From: Ligilactobacillus sp900765635
GTDB taxonomy: Bacteria > Bacillota > Bacilli > Lactobacillales > Lactobacillaceae
Assembly: GCF_949152225.1 (NCBI RefSeq)
Contig: NZ_CASCJC010000001.1
Location: 1,426,001 to 1,490,000, forward strand
Direction of reading: 5' to 3'
Length of the DNA stretch: 64,000 nucleotides
Shown: positions 43,043 to 52,153 of the stretch, piece after piece
How the letters are laid out: each line of letters begins with the position of its first letter
Position numbering within the stretch: position 1 is the stretch's first letter
The notes under the pieces: model-generated
Databases searched by the model: none
The model's input: the letters and a program-made list of their open reading frames with translations, nothing else
Told to the model about the DNA's origin: nothing
Program-made: the position numbers and the translations under genes

Positions 43043-43354
43043 ATGCTTAGACACGTCACCAAGATTTTGTGGTTTTTATTAGCCGCTGTCAGTTTAGTCT
43101 GTGGAATCGTTGGCTTATTGTTACCCGTTATTCCGCAAGTTCCGTTTTTCTTACTCTTTTTTTACAGTCTCTCGAAGTTTTCTCCTCGCTTCCATGCGTG
43201 GTTGACAAACACTAGATTGTATCAAAAGTATGTTAATGGCTTGATTGAATTTATTCAAAAAAAGCAAGACGAAATGGAAAATACCACCAAAAAAGTTTGG
43301 TATAAAGTTTTATGGACTAAATTAATGTTATTATCTAAAAAAGTAAAAGATTAA
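43043..43354 (+). CDS. DUF454-family small membrane protein
   Basis: 103 residues, two membrane helices close to the N-terminus: VTKILWFLLAAVSLVCGIVGLLLPVIPQVPFFLLFFYSLS. The pattern GIVGLLLPVIPQVPF is the DUF454 (YbaN) signature; the C-terminal half is charged and cytosolic. GAGGAG lies 8 nt before the ATG. A second DUF454 protein is encoded 4 kb away upstream of cydD. Converges with the PAS gene over a shared terminator. Function unknown. Confidence 0.85.
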   Translation: MLRHVTKILWFLLAAVSLVCGIVGLLLPVIPQVPFFLLFFYSLSKFSPRFHAWLTNTRLYQKYVNGLIEFIQKKQDEMENTTKKVWYKVLWTKLMLLSKKVKD

Positions 43355-43411
43355 TAAAAAAGTGAAGCTTCCTTGTTTGGACAATCCAACAAAGAAGCTT
43401 CACTTTTTTTA
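43355..43411. terminator. Long bidirectional terminator between DUF454 and PAS genes
   Basis: AAAGTGAAGCTTC and GAAGCTTCACTTT arms plus an upper stem CTTGTT/AACAAAG; A and T tracts on both sides. Confidence 0.92.
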
Positions 43412-43828
43412 GTGTTTAGTGATTAATTTCCATAAATTCCCCAAGCGACTTTGCTTGACTAAATGGCTGACATCTTGTGTAACTTCAATACAGCCACGGT
43501 ATGTGCCTGCATGATCATAAACCGCATAAAAACAGATCTGAATCTGTTTTCCTTTGGCAGGGATGACCATTTCAACTTTAGTTTTATTCCCCGAGTGCAT
43601 ATCTGCTAACAGCTTTTTGATGCGATTGGCACTGTGTTTAGGATGAACATCTAAAACATGTTGGTTTAATGATGACTCTTCTCTACCAAAGATTCGGTGA
43701 TTATTATTCGAATACCAACGTACAATATCATTTTCATCGATAAAGTCAAATTCTTGAGGAATCACCCGAAAAATACCGGTTAATTGTTCAAGATCGACTT
43801 GCCCTGTTTCTAAATCAACAATTTGCAT
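43409..43828 (-). CDS. Single PAS-domain protein (DUF438/PAS_10 type)
   Basis: 139 residues, essentially one PAS fold (about 10-125): FRVIPQEFDFIDENDIVRWYSNNNHRIFGRE, then VLDVHPKHSANRIKKLLADMHSG, and GCIEVTQDVSHL at the end. This matches the PAS region of DUF438 proteins, usually fused to other domains, here alone. It overlaps cydC by 14 bp, so it belongs to the cyd operon and may sense redox state, haem or a small ligand; no ligand residue is decisive. Confidence 0.88.
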   Translation of the reverse strand: MQIVDLETGQVDLEQLTGIFRVIPQEFDFIDENDIVRWYSNNNHRIFGREESSLNQHVLDVHPKHSANRIKKLLADMHSGNKTKVEMVIPAKGKQIQICFYAVYDHAGTYRGCIEVTQDVSHLVKQSRLGNLWKLITKH

Positions 43829-45467
43829 CTTGTGAACTCCTTTTTAATTTATGCTCGCTAATATCATAACATACATCTGCGTTTTGTAGCGTTGTCTGCC
43901 GGTGTGAAATAACTAAAACTGCTTTATCTTGGGTGTTTTGGCGGACATTTTGCATGATTTCTCGTTCATTTAAATAATCCAAGCGACTGGTTGGCTCATC
44001 TAAAATCCAAAACGGAGCATCCTTTAAAAACAACCGTGCCAGGCCTAAACGTTGCTTTTCACCATCGGAAAGTTGATGCGTTTTTGGTGTGCCAATCTGC
44101 GTTTGATATTTGTCCGGTAAAGATTCGATTAAAGGGGCTAAATTAGCTTTTGTAGCGGCTAATTTAATCTGCTCTAAAGAAGCATCTGGCCTTGCTAAGG
44201 CGATATTTTGAGCGATTGTCCCCGCAAAAATAAAGGTTTGTTGTTCCATAATCCCTTGGTACTTGCGCAGATTATGTTCGCTTAAATCTTTTATGTCAGT
44301 TTGCTCAAAACAAATTGAGCCACTCCAAGGATCATAGACACGTTTCAAAAGATTAACTAGGGTACTTTTACCACTACCGCTTTTACCACCAATTCCAATC
44401 ATCTTAGCTTTAGTAAGCGTCAAGTCAATATCGCTTAAAACCGCTGCTTTTTCATGATAGCCAAATGTTACTTGCTTAGCTTGCAAGTTTTGCGGTTCAG
44501 TAGCTAAAGCGCCTGTTTGCTTAAACTTAACTGCTTCGTCTTGACAGCTCAATTGATATAATCGTTTGGCACTGCCAAGCGGGGCTAATAAGGCTGAACC
44601 TAGATTATTTAACGCCAAAGCAGGCCCAAAGCAACTCAAACTTAAAATCGTGCTCAACAATACGACTGCTGGGTCTAATTGTTGATAGACTCCAAGGCCT
44701 AAGATGCTTGTTGCTGTCAATATCAAAATGATTTCGCCACGCAAGACCAATAAACTTTCTTGCTTTAATTGTTGTTTTTGTGCAACATCTAAAGCTTGGC
44801 CTTTTTTATGTAGCGTAGTTAGCATTTGTTTTTGTAAGCCATATTGTTTAATGTCTGCTAAGGCTTGGACTTGTTGCATCACCACTTGATTTAATTGCGC
44901 CAGATTTTCTTGTAAACTTTGGCCGATTTGTTGGTGTTTGTGCCAGCTAAAATACGGTAAGACGATTCCAACTAAAAGTTGACCTAACAACAAAATGATT
45001 GCACCTAATCCCCAAAGACGACTCATCCAGATTGTCGTAATAACCGTTGAAACTAGATAAATTGCCACTGGCGAAACCGTATGTGCAAAAAAGACTTCTA
45101 AGGCTTCAACATCACTTGTTAAACTTGTAATCAAATCGCCAGAGTCTTTAGTCTTTAAAAAGCTGCTTTGTAAACGCCGGACTTTGGCAAAAAGTTTTGC
45201 GCGTAGACTGGCTAACAAACTAAATGCAATGTCATGATTTAAATATTGTTCGCTGTATCTAGCAAAACCGCGCACTACCCCACAACCTAAGATTAAACAA
45301 ATTAAGCGCGTTAAATTTGTCGTATCTCCTAATGCTAGTTGCCACACACAAAGCGCGCTTAAAAAAGGAATCAACACAACCGCTAGATTGCTGATGACAC
45401 CAAAGCAAACGGCTAATAAAACTTTATAGCGGCTAGGCCAGATGAATTGTAATAACCATCTAAACAT
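43815..45467 (-). CDS. cydC: CydC-like ABC exporter subunit
   Basis: 550 residues: six-helix exporter domain (about 15-300) and ATPase with Walker A GKSGSGKST, signature LSDGEKQRLGLARL (LSDGE in place of LSGGQ) and Walker B APFWILDEPTSRLD. Forms a heterodimer with CydD that exports thiols or haem-related compounds and is required for cytochrome bd assembly in other bacteria. ATG 45465-45467 follows GAGGAGGG at 5-9 nt; it overlaps cydD by 8 bp. No cydA or cydB lies in the window. Confidence 0.9.
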   Translation of the reverse strand: MFRWLLQFIWPSRYKVLLAVCFGVISNLAVVLIPFLSALCVWQLALGDTTNLTRLICLILGCGVVRGFARYSEQYLNHDIAFSLLASLRAKLFAKVRRLQSSFLKTKDSGDLITSLTSDVEALEVFFAHTVSPVAIYLVSTVITTIWMSRLWGLGAIILLLGQLLVGIVLPYFSWHKHQQIGQSLQENLAQLNQVVMQQVQALADIKQYGLQKQMLTTLHKKGQALDVAQKQQLKQESLLVLRGEIILILTATSILGLGVYQQLDPAVVLLSTILSLSCFGPALALNNLGSALLAPLGSAKRLYQLSCQDEAVKFKQTGALATEPQNLQAKQVTFGYHEKAAVLSDIDLTLTKAKMIGIGGKSGSGKSTLVNLLKRVYDPWSGSICFEQTDIKDLSEHNLRKYQGIMEQQTFIFAGTIAQNIALARPDASLEQIKLAATKANLAPLIESLPDKYQTQIGTPKTHQLSDGEKQRLGLARLFLKDAPFWILDEPTSRLDYLNEREIMQNVRQNTQDKAVLVISHRQTTLQNADVCYDISEHKLKRSSQDANC

Positions 45468-47151
45468 TTTTTCCCTCCTCAAGCAAAGTCTGCTCTTTAG
45501 CGAAGTATTCCTTAAAATAGCGTGAATCTTTTAAGAGGCTTTGACTTGTACCACTTGCGGTGATTTGTCCATTTTCAAAAACATAGATTGTTTTAGCATC
45601 TAATACGTTATATAACCGGTGCGAAATAAAGATGACAAGCTTTTCTTTTGCCAAGTCATGTAAGTTTTGCATGATGATATCTTCGCTAGGTTTATCAACT
45701 CCAGCCGTAATTTCATCACACACCACCAATTGTGCTTGACTCAGCAAACACCGTGCCAACAAGACACGTTGGCGCTGACCACCTGATAGATTAGCACCAT
45801 TTTCAGCTAACTGATAATCCAATCCTAAGGCTGTTAAATCGACCTTAGCTAAAGCACTTAAGAGTTGTTGTTTACTTGCATTTGGATTAGCTAACAATAG
45901 ATTTTCGCAAAGACTACCTTTAAACAAATAACCTTGCTCACTGATGTAAAGAGCATTTTCTTGTAGACTTTGTTGGCTCAAAGACGTTAAGTTAGTTTGA
46001 TTCCAACTGACATTTCCTTGATAATCCAGCTTTTTAGCACTCAAAATCTGCGCAAAAGTACTCTTTCCAGAACCAGACGGCCCTACAAAAGCTATCAGAC
46101 CGCCTTGTTTTTCGCTAAAATCGTTGACTTGCAGCTTAAAGCTACCTGCATATTCTAAAGCAAGTGTTGCTTTGATTTGCTTTAATGGTTGGACTAAAGT
46201 TTGCGTGCCACTAACCGGATTTTCTTGCTCTAAAAAACTAAACAAACGTTTCATCGCACTAACACCATTTAAAGCCACATGGAAAAAAGAGCCTAACTGC
46301 CGAAGTGGCAAGAAAAACTCGGCACTCAACAAGATAAACAACAACACACCTAACAAATCAAGGCTCCCTTTACTAAAAGCGACTAAGGCTAAAGAAATGC
46401 TCAAGCCTGCCCCACAATATGAGATGAGATCCATGATTGTAATCGAATTAAGTTGCATCGCCAAAAGACTCATCGTAGCCTTACGAAAAGATTCAGCATT
46501 TTGTTTTAATTCTTGTTGTTTTGCTTCATCTTGTGCAAAATCCTTTAAAGTTGATAAGCCACGCAAATCTTCTTCAAATACTCGTCCTAAATCTGTGTAG
46601 CTATGCCAATATTTGCCTAGAATTTTCTTGGCGCTCTTCATCACTAACACGATAACCAATGGAATTAAAGGCATACAAATCAACAATAATACTGCAGGTT
46701 GCCAAGCATAACCTACTAAAACACCAAAGATTAACACGACACTACCAAGACAATAAAAAAGTTGCGGTAAGAAACGTGCGTAATACAGTTCTAATTGATT
46801 GATGCCTTCAACTGCATATTGTGCTAAAACACTGGGCGCAAGTTGTTGATTAGCTTGTAATTCTAAGGCTTTTTGTAAAACATTTTGGCGTAGTGTCAAG
46901 CGCATCTGGCTTGCACAATACCAGGTTAAATATCCACTAATATAATGCAAAAGCGCCTTTAAAATTAAGGCAAAAGCTCCCAACCATAAGAAATAAAGCG
47001 AAAAAAAGCTACCCATTTCAAAATACTCGCTGACTAAACTAGCAAAACCATACCAAATAAAAATAGACAAAGCCAAATTTAGCCAACGAACCGCCACCAA
47101 TAAAAATATCGGGCGCTTAGCAACTAGTTTAAATAAACGCCGATCAATCAT
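45460..47151 (-). CDS. cydD: CydD-like ABC exporter subunit
   Basis: 563 residues: exporter membrane domain (about 15-310) with EEDLRGLSTLKDFAQDE as the coupling region, then ATPase with Walker A GPSGSGKST, signature LSGGQRQRVLLAR and Walker B AQLVVCDEITAGVD (Glu followed by Ile-Thr-Ala, a slightly degenerate site). ATG follows GAGGAG at 7 nt and overlaps the upstream DUF454 gene by 8 bp. Together with cydC it makes one exporter. Confidence 0.9.
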   Translation of the reverse strand: MIDRRLFKLVAKRPIFLLVAVRWLNLALSIFIWYGFASLVSEYFEMGSFFSLYFLWLGAFALILKALLHYISGYLTWYCASQMRLTLRQNVLQKALELQANQQLAPSVLAQYAVEGINQLELYYARFLPQLFYCLGSVVLIFGVLVGYAWQPAVLLLICMPLIPLVIVLVMKSAKKILGKYWHSYTDLGRVFEEDLRGLSTLKDFAQDEAKQQELKQNAESFRKATMSLLAMQLNSITIMDLISYCGAGLSISLALVAFSKGSLDLLGVLLFILLSAEFFLPLRQLGSFFHVALNGVSAMKRLFSFLEQENPVSGTQTLVQPLKQIKATLALEYAGSFKLQVNDFSEKQGGLIAFVGPSGSGKSTFAQILSAKKLDYQGNVSWNQTNLTSLSQQSLQENALYISEQGYLFKGSLCENLLLANPNASKQQLLSALAKVDLTALGLDYQLAENGANLSGGQRQRVLLARCLLSQAQLVVCDEITAGVDKPSEDIIMQNLHDLAKEKLVIFISHRLYNVLDAKTIYVFENGQITASGTSQSLLKDSRYFKEYFAKEQTLLEEGKNV

Positions 47152-47545
47152 CTAAAGACTCCTCTACTTTATTTTTGCCAAACAATGTGTCCCATTTAAA
47201 ATACAGACTCAATCCGATAACATGAGCTAAATAAATGCTTGCTACAATGACACGTACCCAAAAATTAGGCACTAAGATAAAGGGCACGGCAAAAACGACC
47301 AACATGGAAGCAAACATTTTTAGCATCCCTTTGGTCGTAATTTCACGTTTAAACAATACACGCTCGATATTTTGTTGATAAAAAGTTGAGTTAATGAACT
47401 TTTGATAGAGCCTATCGGAACTACGCATCCATAAAAAAGCCGTTGCCAAATAAAAGCCTGTTGTCGGCATAAACGGCACAAAGATTCCGATTGTTCCAAG
47501 TGTAAAAGTTATACACCCTAGACTAATAAATAATATTTTTTTCAC
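47144..47545 (-). CDS. DUF454-family membrane protein
   Basis: 133 residues, four membrane helices; the FTLGTIGIFVPFMPTTGFYLATAFLWMRSSDRLYQKFI region is the DUF454 signature. Longer than the paralogue at 43043 because it keeps the C-terminal helix pair (FASMLVVFAVPFILVPNF and IVASIYLAHVIGLSLYF). GTG start at 47543-47545 with AGGAGAG upstream. First gene of the operon DUF454-cydD-cydC-PAS. Function unknown. Confidence 0.87.
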   Translation of the reverse strand: MKKILFISLGCITFTLGTIGIFVPFMPTTGFYLATAFLWMRSSDRLYQKFINSTFYQQNIERVLFKREITTKGMLKMFASMLVVFAVPFILVPNFWVRVIVASIYLAHVIGLSLYFKWDTLFGKNKVEESLDD

Positions 47546-47632
47546 GTGGTCTCTCCTACTTTGATAATGAATTTACTTTAAGTATACTATAACTTTACCT
47601 AATTGAGAAACATTATCAGTTAGAAAATAAGA

Positions 47633-49072
47633 CTAGTGATATACTGGTGGCAAAATAAATTGCTGTGCGTCTTCAAATAAACTTGCCACGCTAAACAATA
47701 AATCTTCTCGGCCTTTGGCAGCCATGGCTTGCACACCTAAAGGTAAACCAGACTTAGACGCATATACTGGCAAACTTATTGCTGGTTGACCCGTTAGATT
47801 AGCTAACTGTGTGTATGGTGTTTGGGCTAAGCTATCATAAAAGGCTGTATATAAAGCCTCAGCTAACTCTTGTTCACCAGCAGTAGTCACGTTGGTGGTA
47901 TCTAAAGGTCTTTTTTCAATATCTGGAGCACAAACAGCCGTTGTTGGACTTAAAAACAAGTCATATTTTGTAAAGAGTTCTTCCATTTGTGCGCTTGCTT
48001 GATCCCATTCTTGTAAAATCTGCGTATAAGTTGCGGCTGAAATGTGTTTGCCGTAATTATAAATCAACCAACTCAACGGTTCGATGTTTTCTTGTAACTG
48101 TGCTTGACTAAAACCTAAATTAGCTAGCATCGCGGTCGTTTCAGCACCATTCATCGCATAATAACCACGGATTAGTTTTTCTCCATCTAAAGGATAAGCA
48201 ATCTCGGTGATTTGATGGCCTTGTGCACTTAAAAAATCAATCGCCTTTTTTAAGGCTGCTTTAGCATCGGCGCTAACGGGTGTGTTAACCGGAGAATCTT
48301 GGCAAAAAGCAATCTTTAAAGGGCGTGTTACCTTAGTATTTTCATCATGCTGCCATTCACAAGGTGGAGCTTGATAGGGAGCAGCTGGATTAACGCCTTG
48401 ACGTAACCCATAAAACAAAGTCTTGATGTCTCGCACCGAAATGCCCAAGGCAAAATTAATCGAAGCACCTTGCCATCCCCGCAAACCACCTGGTCCAACC
48501 GGCATCGTACCTCTAGTTGGTTTTAAGCCCAACAAGCCACAATAAGAAGCTGGGATACGAATCGAGCCTCCACCATCGCTTGCTAGAGCCAAAGGAAAAA
48601 TTCCACTGGCAACACAAGCGGCCGCTCCTCCACTCGAACCCCCTGGCGTTTTGCTGACATCAAATGGATTTTTGGCGATTCCATGCAATTTAGAATCAGT
48701 AACATTTTTAAAACCAAATTCAGGAACATTTGTCTTAGCCAAAGGAACTAGCCCACATCGTTGCACTTGAGCAACAAAATTGTCAGTCTTAGTCGCTTGA
48801 TACCCATTAAATAATCTTGAACCGGCTTGAGCTAAAAAGCCCGCCTTATCTTGTCCTAAGTCTTTTAATGCGATTGGTAAACCGCCAAACAAGGTAGCTT
48901 TAGGATCTTTTATTTTAGCATAACTTGTTGTTGCGATATCTGGGCGCCATTGCGTTATCGCATTTAACGCGGCATTTTTTTCTTGATAAATTTTCCCCCA
49001 CGAATCAACCAATTCCGTAAAACTGATCTGATTTGTCTTCAACTGGTTGGCCCAGTAAGTTGCATCCTTCAT
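47633..49072 (-). CDS. Amidase-signature family amidase
   Basis: 479 residues. Catalytic triad Ser-cis-Ser-Lys: K70 in GLPIALKDLG, S146 in KTPGGSSGGAAA and S170 in DGGGSIRIPASYCGLLGLKPTRG. Cytosolic hydrolase of carboxamides; not part of a GatCAB set here (no gatB or gatC adjacent). ATG 49070-49072 follows AAAGG at 12 nt; an upstream TTG abuts that site. Monocistronic. Confidence 0.92.
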   Translation of the reverse strand: MKDATYWANQLKTNQISFTELVDSWGKIYQEKNAALNAITQWRPDIATTSYAKIKDPKATLFGGLPIALKDLGQDKAGFLAQAGSRLFNGYQATKTDNFVAQVQRCGLVPLAKTNVPEFGFKNVTDSKLHGIAKNPFDVSKTPGGSSGGAAACVASGIFPLALASDGGGSIRIPASYCGLLGLKPTRGTMPVGPGGLRGWQGASINFALGISVRDIKTLFYGLRQGVNPAAPYQAPPCEWQHDENTKVTRPLKIAFCQDSPVNTPVSADAKAALKKAIDFLSAQGHQITEIAYPLDGEKLIRGYYAMNGAETTAMLANLGFSQAQLQENIEPLSWLIYNYGKHISAATYTQILQEWDQASAQMEELFTKYDLFLSPTTAVCAPDIEKRPLDTTNVTTAGEQELAEALYTAFYDSLAQTPYTQLANLTGQPAISLPVYASKSGLPLGVQAMAAKGREDLLFSVASLFEDAQQFILPPVYH

Positions 49073-49122
49073 TTTTTCAAACAACCTTTCATTTTTTCTT
49101 AATCATACCTAAAGTTACGCCG

Positions 49123-49165
49123 AAAAAAAAGCTAAGAAAAAGTAATTTAAACTTCTCTTAGCTTA
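49123..49165 (-). terminator. Terminator after the GH1 gene at 49171
   Basis: AAGCTAAGA and TCTTAGCTT arms around a 20-nt loop, then T8 on the minus strand. Confidence 0.85.
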
Positions 49166-49170
49166 TTTTA

Positions 49171-50565
49171 TTAATCAGTTAATATATTTGTGTCGCTGAG
49201 TTGTTTGAACCAATGCGCAGATTTTTTCAAAGTCTTAGTTTGTGTATGAATATCATTACGAATTAAACCATAACGATTACGATAGGCATTTTTCCATGAC
49301 CAACAATCAATGCCAGTCCATACGAAATAACCATGGCAATTAGAACCTTCACTAATTCCTTGATGTAAATAACGCAAATGTTTAGTAATGAAATTAATAC
49401 GGTAATCATCACATACCATACCTGTATCATCCATGAAACGTTCTTCACGCGAAACACCCATTCCATTTTCAGAAACAAACCACTCGATATTACCATAATT
49501 ATCGCGAATATTAATAGCAATGTCATATAAAGCTTTAGGATAAATTTCCCATCCTTTATCAACATTCATCACACGTCCAGGCATTTCGTATGCATCAAAA
49601 TAAATATCTGGCATCCAATCTTGTAAACTATCTGGTGAAATAGCCGGACGTTTAACGCGTTCTGGATGATAGAAATTCACGCCTAAAACATCAATGGTAT
49701 TTTCCTTAATGATATCAAGTTCTTCTGTACTTGCTTGCCATAAGACGCCATCTTTTTTTAGAATTTCTTCTAATTTAGCTGGAAAATGACCTAAGATTGC
49801 TGGATCTAAAAATAAATTGTTTGCCCATAATTCTGCAAATTCTGCAGCTTGTTTATCCTGTTTTTCTTCACTTGCTGCATAAACAGGTGTCAAGTTTAGA
49901 ATTGTCCCAATCTTTTTATTAGGAGTGTTTCCATATAATTTACGAAATTGAGCAATTGCCTTAGCAGAAGCCAAATTAATATTATAAGCAACTTGTACCG
50001 CCAAAGGTCCGTCAACTTTTAGCGGATAATGGAACTGATACAAATACCCACCATCTAAGATGACTTTAGGTTCATTAAAAGTAAACCAATTATCCACCTT
50101 ATCACCAAATAATTCAAAGCAACGTTTAGCATAAAGGGCAAATAAATCAGTCACATGTTTCGATTCAAAGCCACCATATTTATGCTGTAACTCAACTGGC
50201 ATATCAAAATGGCAAAGATTAATATAAGGAGTAATGTTGTTTTCTAACATAGCATCGATGACACGGCCATAAAAGTCTGCAGCATTGGAATTAACACTTC
50301 CTGTTTCAAAATCATCGATCAAACGACTCCATTGAATTGATGTACGCAATACTTTGATTCCTGCTTGCGCCATCAATTTCAAATCTTCTTCATAGTCATT
50401 ATAAAAGTTTGATGTTACATCTGGTCCTACTCCATCATAAAATACTTGAGGATCAATTTGATACCAATAATCAAAGACATTTTGGTGTTGTTTTTTAAAG
50501 TTACCTTCGGATTGTGGGCCAGAAGTAGCGGCTCCCCAAGCAAAATTTTTTGGAAATGTTAGCAT
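49171..50565 (-). CDS. Family 1 glycoside hydrolase (probable 6-phospho-beta-glycosidase)
   Basis: 464 residues. Acid/base Glu in FTFNEPKVILDGG and nucleophile Glu in WFVSENGMGVS. The C-terminal loop is DCWSWKNAYRNRYGLI, different from the Ser-Lys-Tyr form of the two other GH1 enzymes in this window, so the exact phosphosugar specificity is uncertain. It lies downstream of a cellobiose-type PTS IIC gene, separated by a hairpin, and probably hydrolyses what that IIC imports. GAGGT lies 6-7 nt before the ATG. Confidence 0.92.
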   Translation of the reverse strand: MLTFPKNFAWGAATSGPQSEGNFKKQHQNVFDYWYQIDPQVFYDGVGPDVTSNFYNDYEEDLKLMAQAGIKVLRTSIQWSRLIDDFETGSVNSNAADFYGRVIDAMLENNITPYINLCHFDMPVELQHKYGGFESKHVTDLFALYAKRCFELFGDKVDNWFTFNEPKVILDGGYLYQFHYPLKVDGPLAVQVAYNINLASAKAIAQFRKLYGNTPNKKIGTILNLTPVYAASEEKQDKQAAEFAELWANNLFLDPAILGHFPAKLEEILKKDGVLWQASTEELDIIKENTIDVLGVNFYHPERVKRPAISPDSLQDWMPDIYFDAYEMPGRVMNVDKGWEIYPKALYDIAINIRDNYGNIEWFVSENGMGVSREERFMDDTGMVCDDYRINFITKHLRYLHQGISEGSNCHGYFVWTGIDCWSWKNAYRNRYGLIRNDIHTQTKTLKKSAHWFKQLSDTNILTD

Positions 50566-50593
50566 AATTTAAACCTCATATACATATTTTTAG

Positions 50594-50637
50594 AAAAAAG
50601 TAAGAGAGTATCTCACTAGAAACTCTCTTGCTTTTAA
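50594..50637 (-). terminator. Intercistronic terminator-like hairpin between PTS IIC and GH1
   Basis: AAGCAAGAGAGT and ACTCTCTTACTT arms with T6 on the minus strand. It lies immediately after the IIC stop and 29 bp before the GH1 ATG, so it may lower GH1 expression or stabilise the IIC message. Confidence 0.75.
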
Positions 50638-50640
50638 TAA

Positions 50641-51948
50641 CTATTTATTTTCTTCAGCTTGTTTAGCAAGAACACGATCATTAATCTTAACAAATGGCAT
50701 ATAAATCAAAACGCCTAAAATTAAGATAACTAATTGAACTAAAACAGCTTTCCAATCACCCGCTGTTGCTAAAAATGAACTCAACAATGGTGGAATGGTC
50801 CATGGTACTTGAATCACACATGGGCTAATGAATCCAGTAACTGTTGCAATATAACTAATCAAAATACCTAATGCAGGTACCAAAACAAATGGTACAGCCA
50901 TTGAAATGTTATAAACGATTGGATAACCAAAGATTACAGGTTCGTTGATATTAAACAAACCAGGCGCAAATGATAGCTTAGCAACGTTGCGTGTTACGCT
51001 GCTCTTACCAACAATAAAGGTTGCAAGTAATAAACAAATAGTAGAACCAGAACCACCCATTAGGCCAAAAGCTTGAACTTGAGAAACATTAATAATATTT
51101 GGAATCTTTTCTCCAGCATTATAAGCTGCAATATTTTCAGTAATATTGATAATCAATAATGGTTCTAGAATTGAACTGTAGATAACTGATTGATGAATAC
51201 CAAATAACCATAATAAGTTACCTAAAGAATATAAGATCAAACATCCCCAAAGACCTGTTCCAATATGACGTAATGGTTCTTGGATGAAAGTTGTAATCAA
51301 ATTAATCATATTCATGCCAGTTAAGTTGTAAAGTGTTGCAGAAACTACTGCAAATAAAGACATGATAATGATAATTGGAATTAAAACACTAAATGAACGT
51401 CCAACTGCAGGTGGAACACTGTCACCTAAGTTTACTTGTAGTTGCTTAATATTAGAAATTTTAATAAATAATTCGGTCGCAATCAAAGCTGTAATAATTC
51501 CAGCAAACATTGCACCTGTTCCTAAGTTAGTAAATGGTAAAACAGCAGATACATCAACTGCTTTTTTAGCACCATCTGGCACAAGTGAGACCGTATTTGG
51601 CATCATAGCTACTAAAGCAGCTAAAGAAATCATAGCTGCTGCTAAGGGATTTTTATATTTTCTGTTTTGAGCTAAGAAATATCCCACAATCGCAGCAATC
51701 AACAAACTAGAAATATTAAGGGTTGCATTAGTTAAAACTACACCCCAATATTGAATGTTAGCTAATGTTTTCCCTGAAAAAAGCCACGTGAAAACGGTAT
51801 TATTTAATAAGACAGCTAAACCGGCTAAAATGTATAATGGCATAACAGTTGCAAAAGCATCGCGTAATGAACGTAAATGAATCTGATTGCCTAGTTTAAC
51901 TGCAAACATCGTAAATTTGTCGACAAATTTTGTATTCTCTGTTGACAT
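50641..51948 (-). CDS. PTS cellobiose-type IIC component
   Basis: 435 residues, about ten membrane helices; LacE/CelB family. Start FMFAVKLGNQIHLRSLRDAFATVMPLYILAG-like, GSGSTICLLLATF, and FNINEPVIFGYPIVYNISMAVPFVLVP, which contains the NEP substrate motif. Imports beta-glucosides with separate IIA and IIB proteins, not encoded nearby. GGAGAG lies 7 nt before the ATG. Divergent from the GntR/UTRA regulator, with palindromic operators between. Confidence 0.94.
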   Translation of the reverse strand: MSTENTKFVDKFTMFAVKLGNQIHLRSLRDAFATVMPLYILAGLAVLLNNTVFTWLFSGKTLANIQYWGVVLTNATLNISSLLIAAIVGYFLAQNRKYKNPLAAAMISLAALVAMMPNTVSLVPDGAKKAVDVSAVLPFTNLGTGAMFAGIITALIATELFIKISNIKQLQVNLGDSVPPAVGRSFSVLIPIIIIMSLFAVVSATLYNLTGMNMINLITTFIQEPLRHIGTGLWGCLILYSLGNLLWLFGIHQSVIYSSILEPLLIINITENIAAYNAGEKIPNIINVSQVQAFGLMGGSGSTICLLLATFIVGKSSVTRNVAKLSFAPGLFNINEPVIFGYPIVYNISMAVPFVLVPALGILISYIATVTGFISPCVIQVPWTIPPLLSSFLATAGDWKAVLVQLVILILGVLIYMPFVKINDRVLAKQAEENK

Positions 51949-52038
51949 TAAAAATCTCTCCTTTATTCTATGTAGATTTATGATAAGGCTTTCTTGTTAT
52001 CACATAAATAAGTATAACGCTTTATTTTTTAATGTCAA

Positions 52039-52086
52039 TACTTTTGTTTGAAAAGTATATATTTAATATAAAAAGTATATACTTTT
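52039..52086. promoter_or_regulatory. Operator cluster between PTS IIC and the GntR/UTRA regulator
   Basis: A perfect 16-bp palindrome AAAAGTATATACTTTT (52071-52086), a second partial copy AAAAGTATATATTT (52051-52064), and an inverted half ATACTTTT just before it (52039-52046). Spacing of 20 bp between the copies suits binding on one DNA face. It covers the divergent promoters, fitting autoregulation and PTS control by the adjacent regulator. Confidence 0.7.
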
Positions 52087-52153
52087 AGAAGAAAACGATT
52101 TTATTTTGTGCTATAATAAAAGTAAGCAAATTCAAGAAAGGAGGCACATTTCA

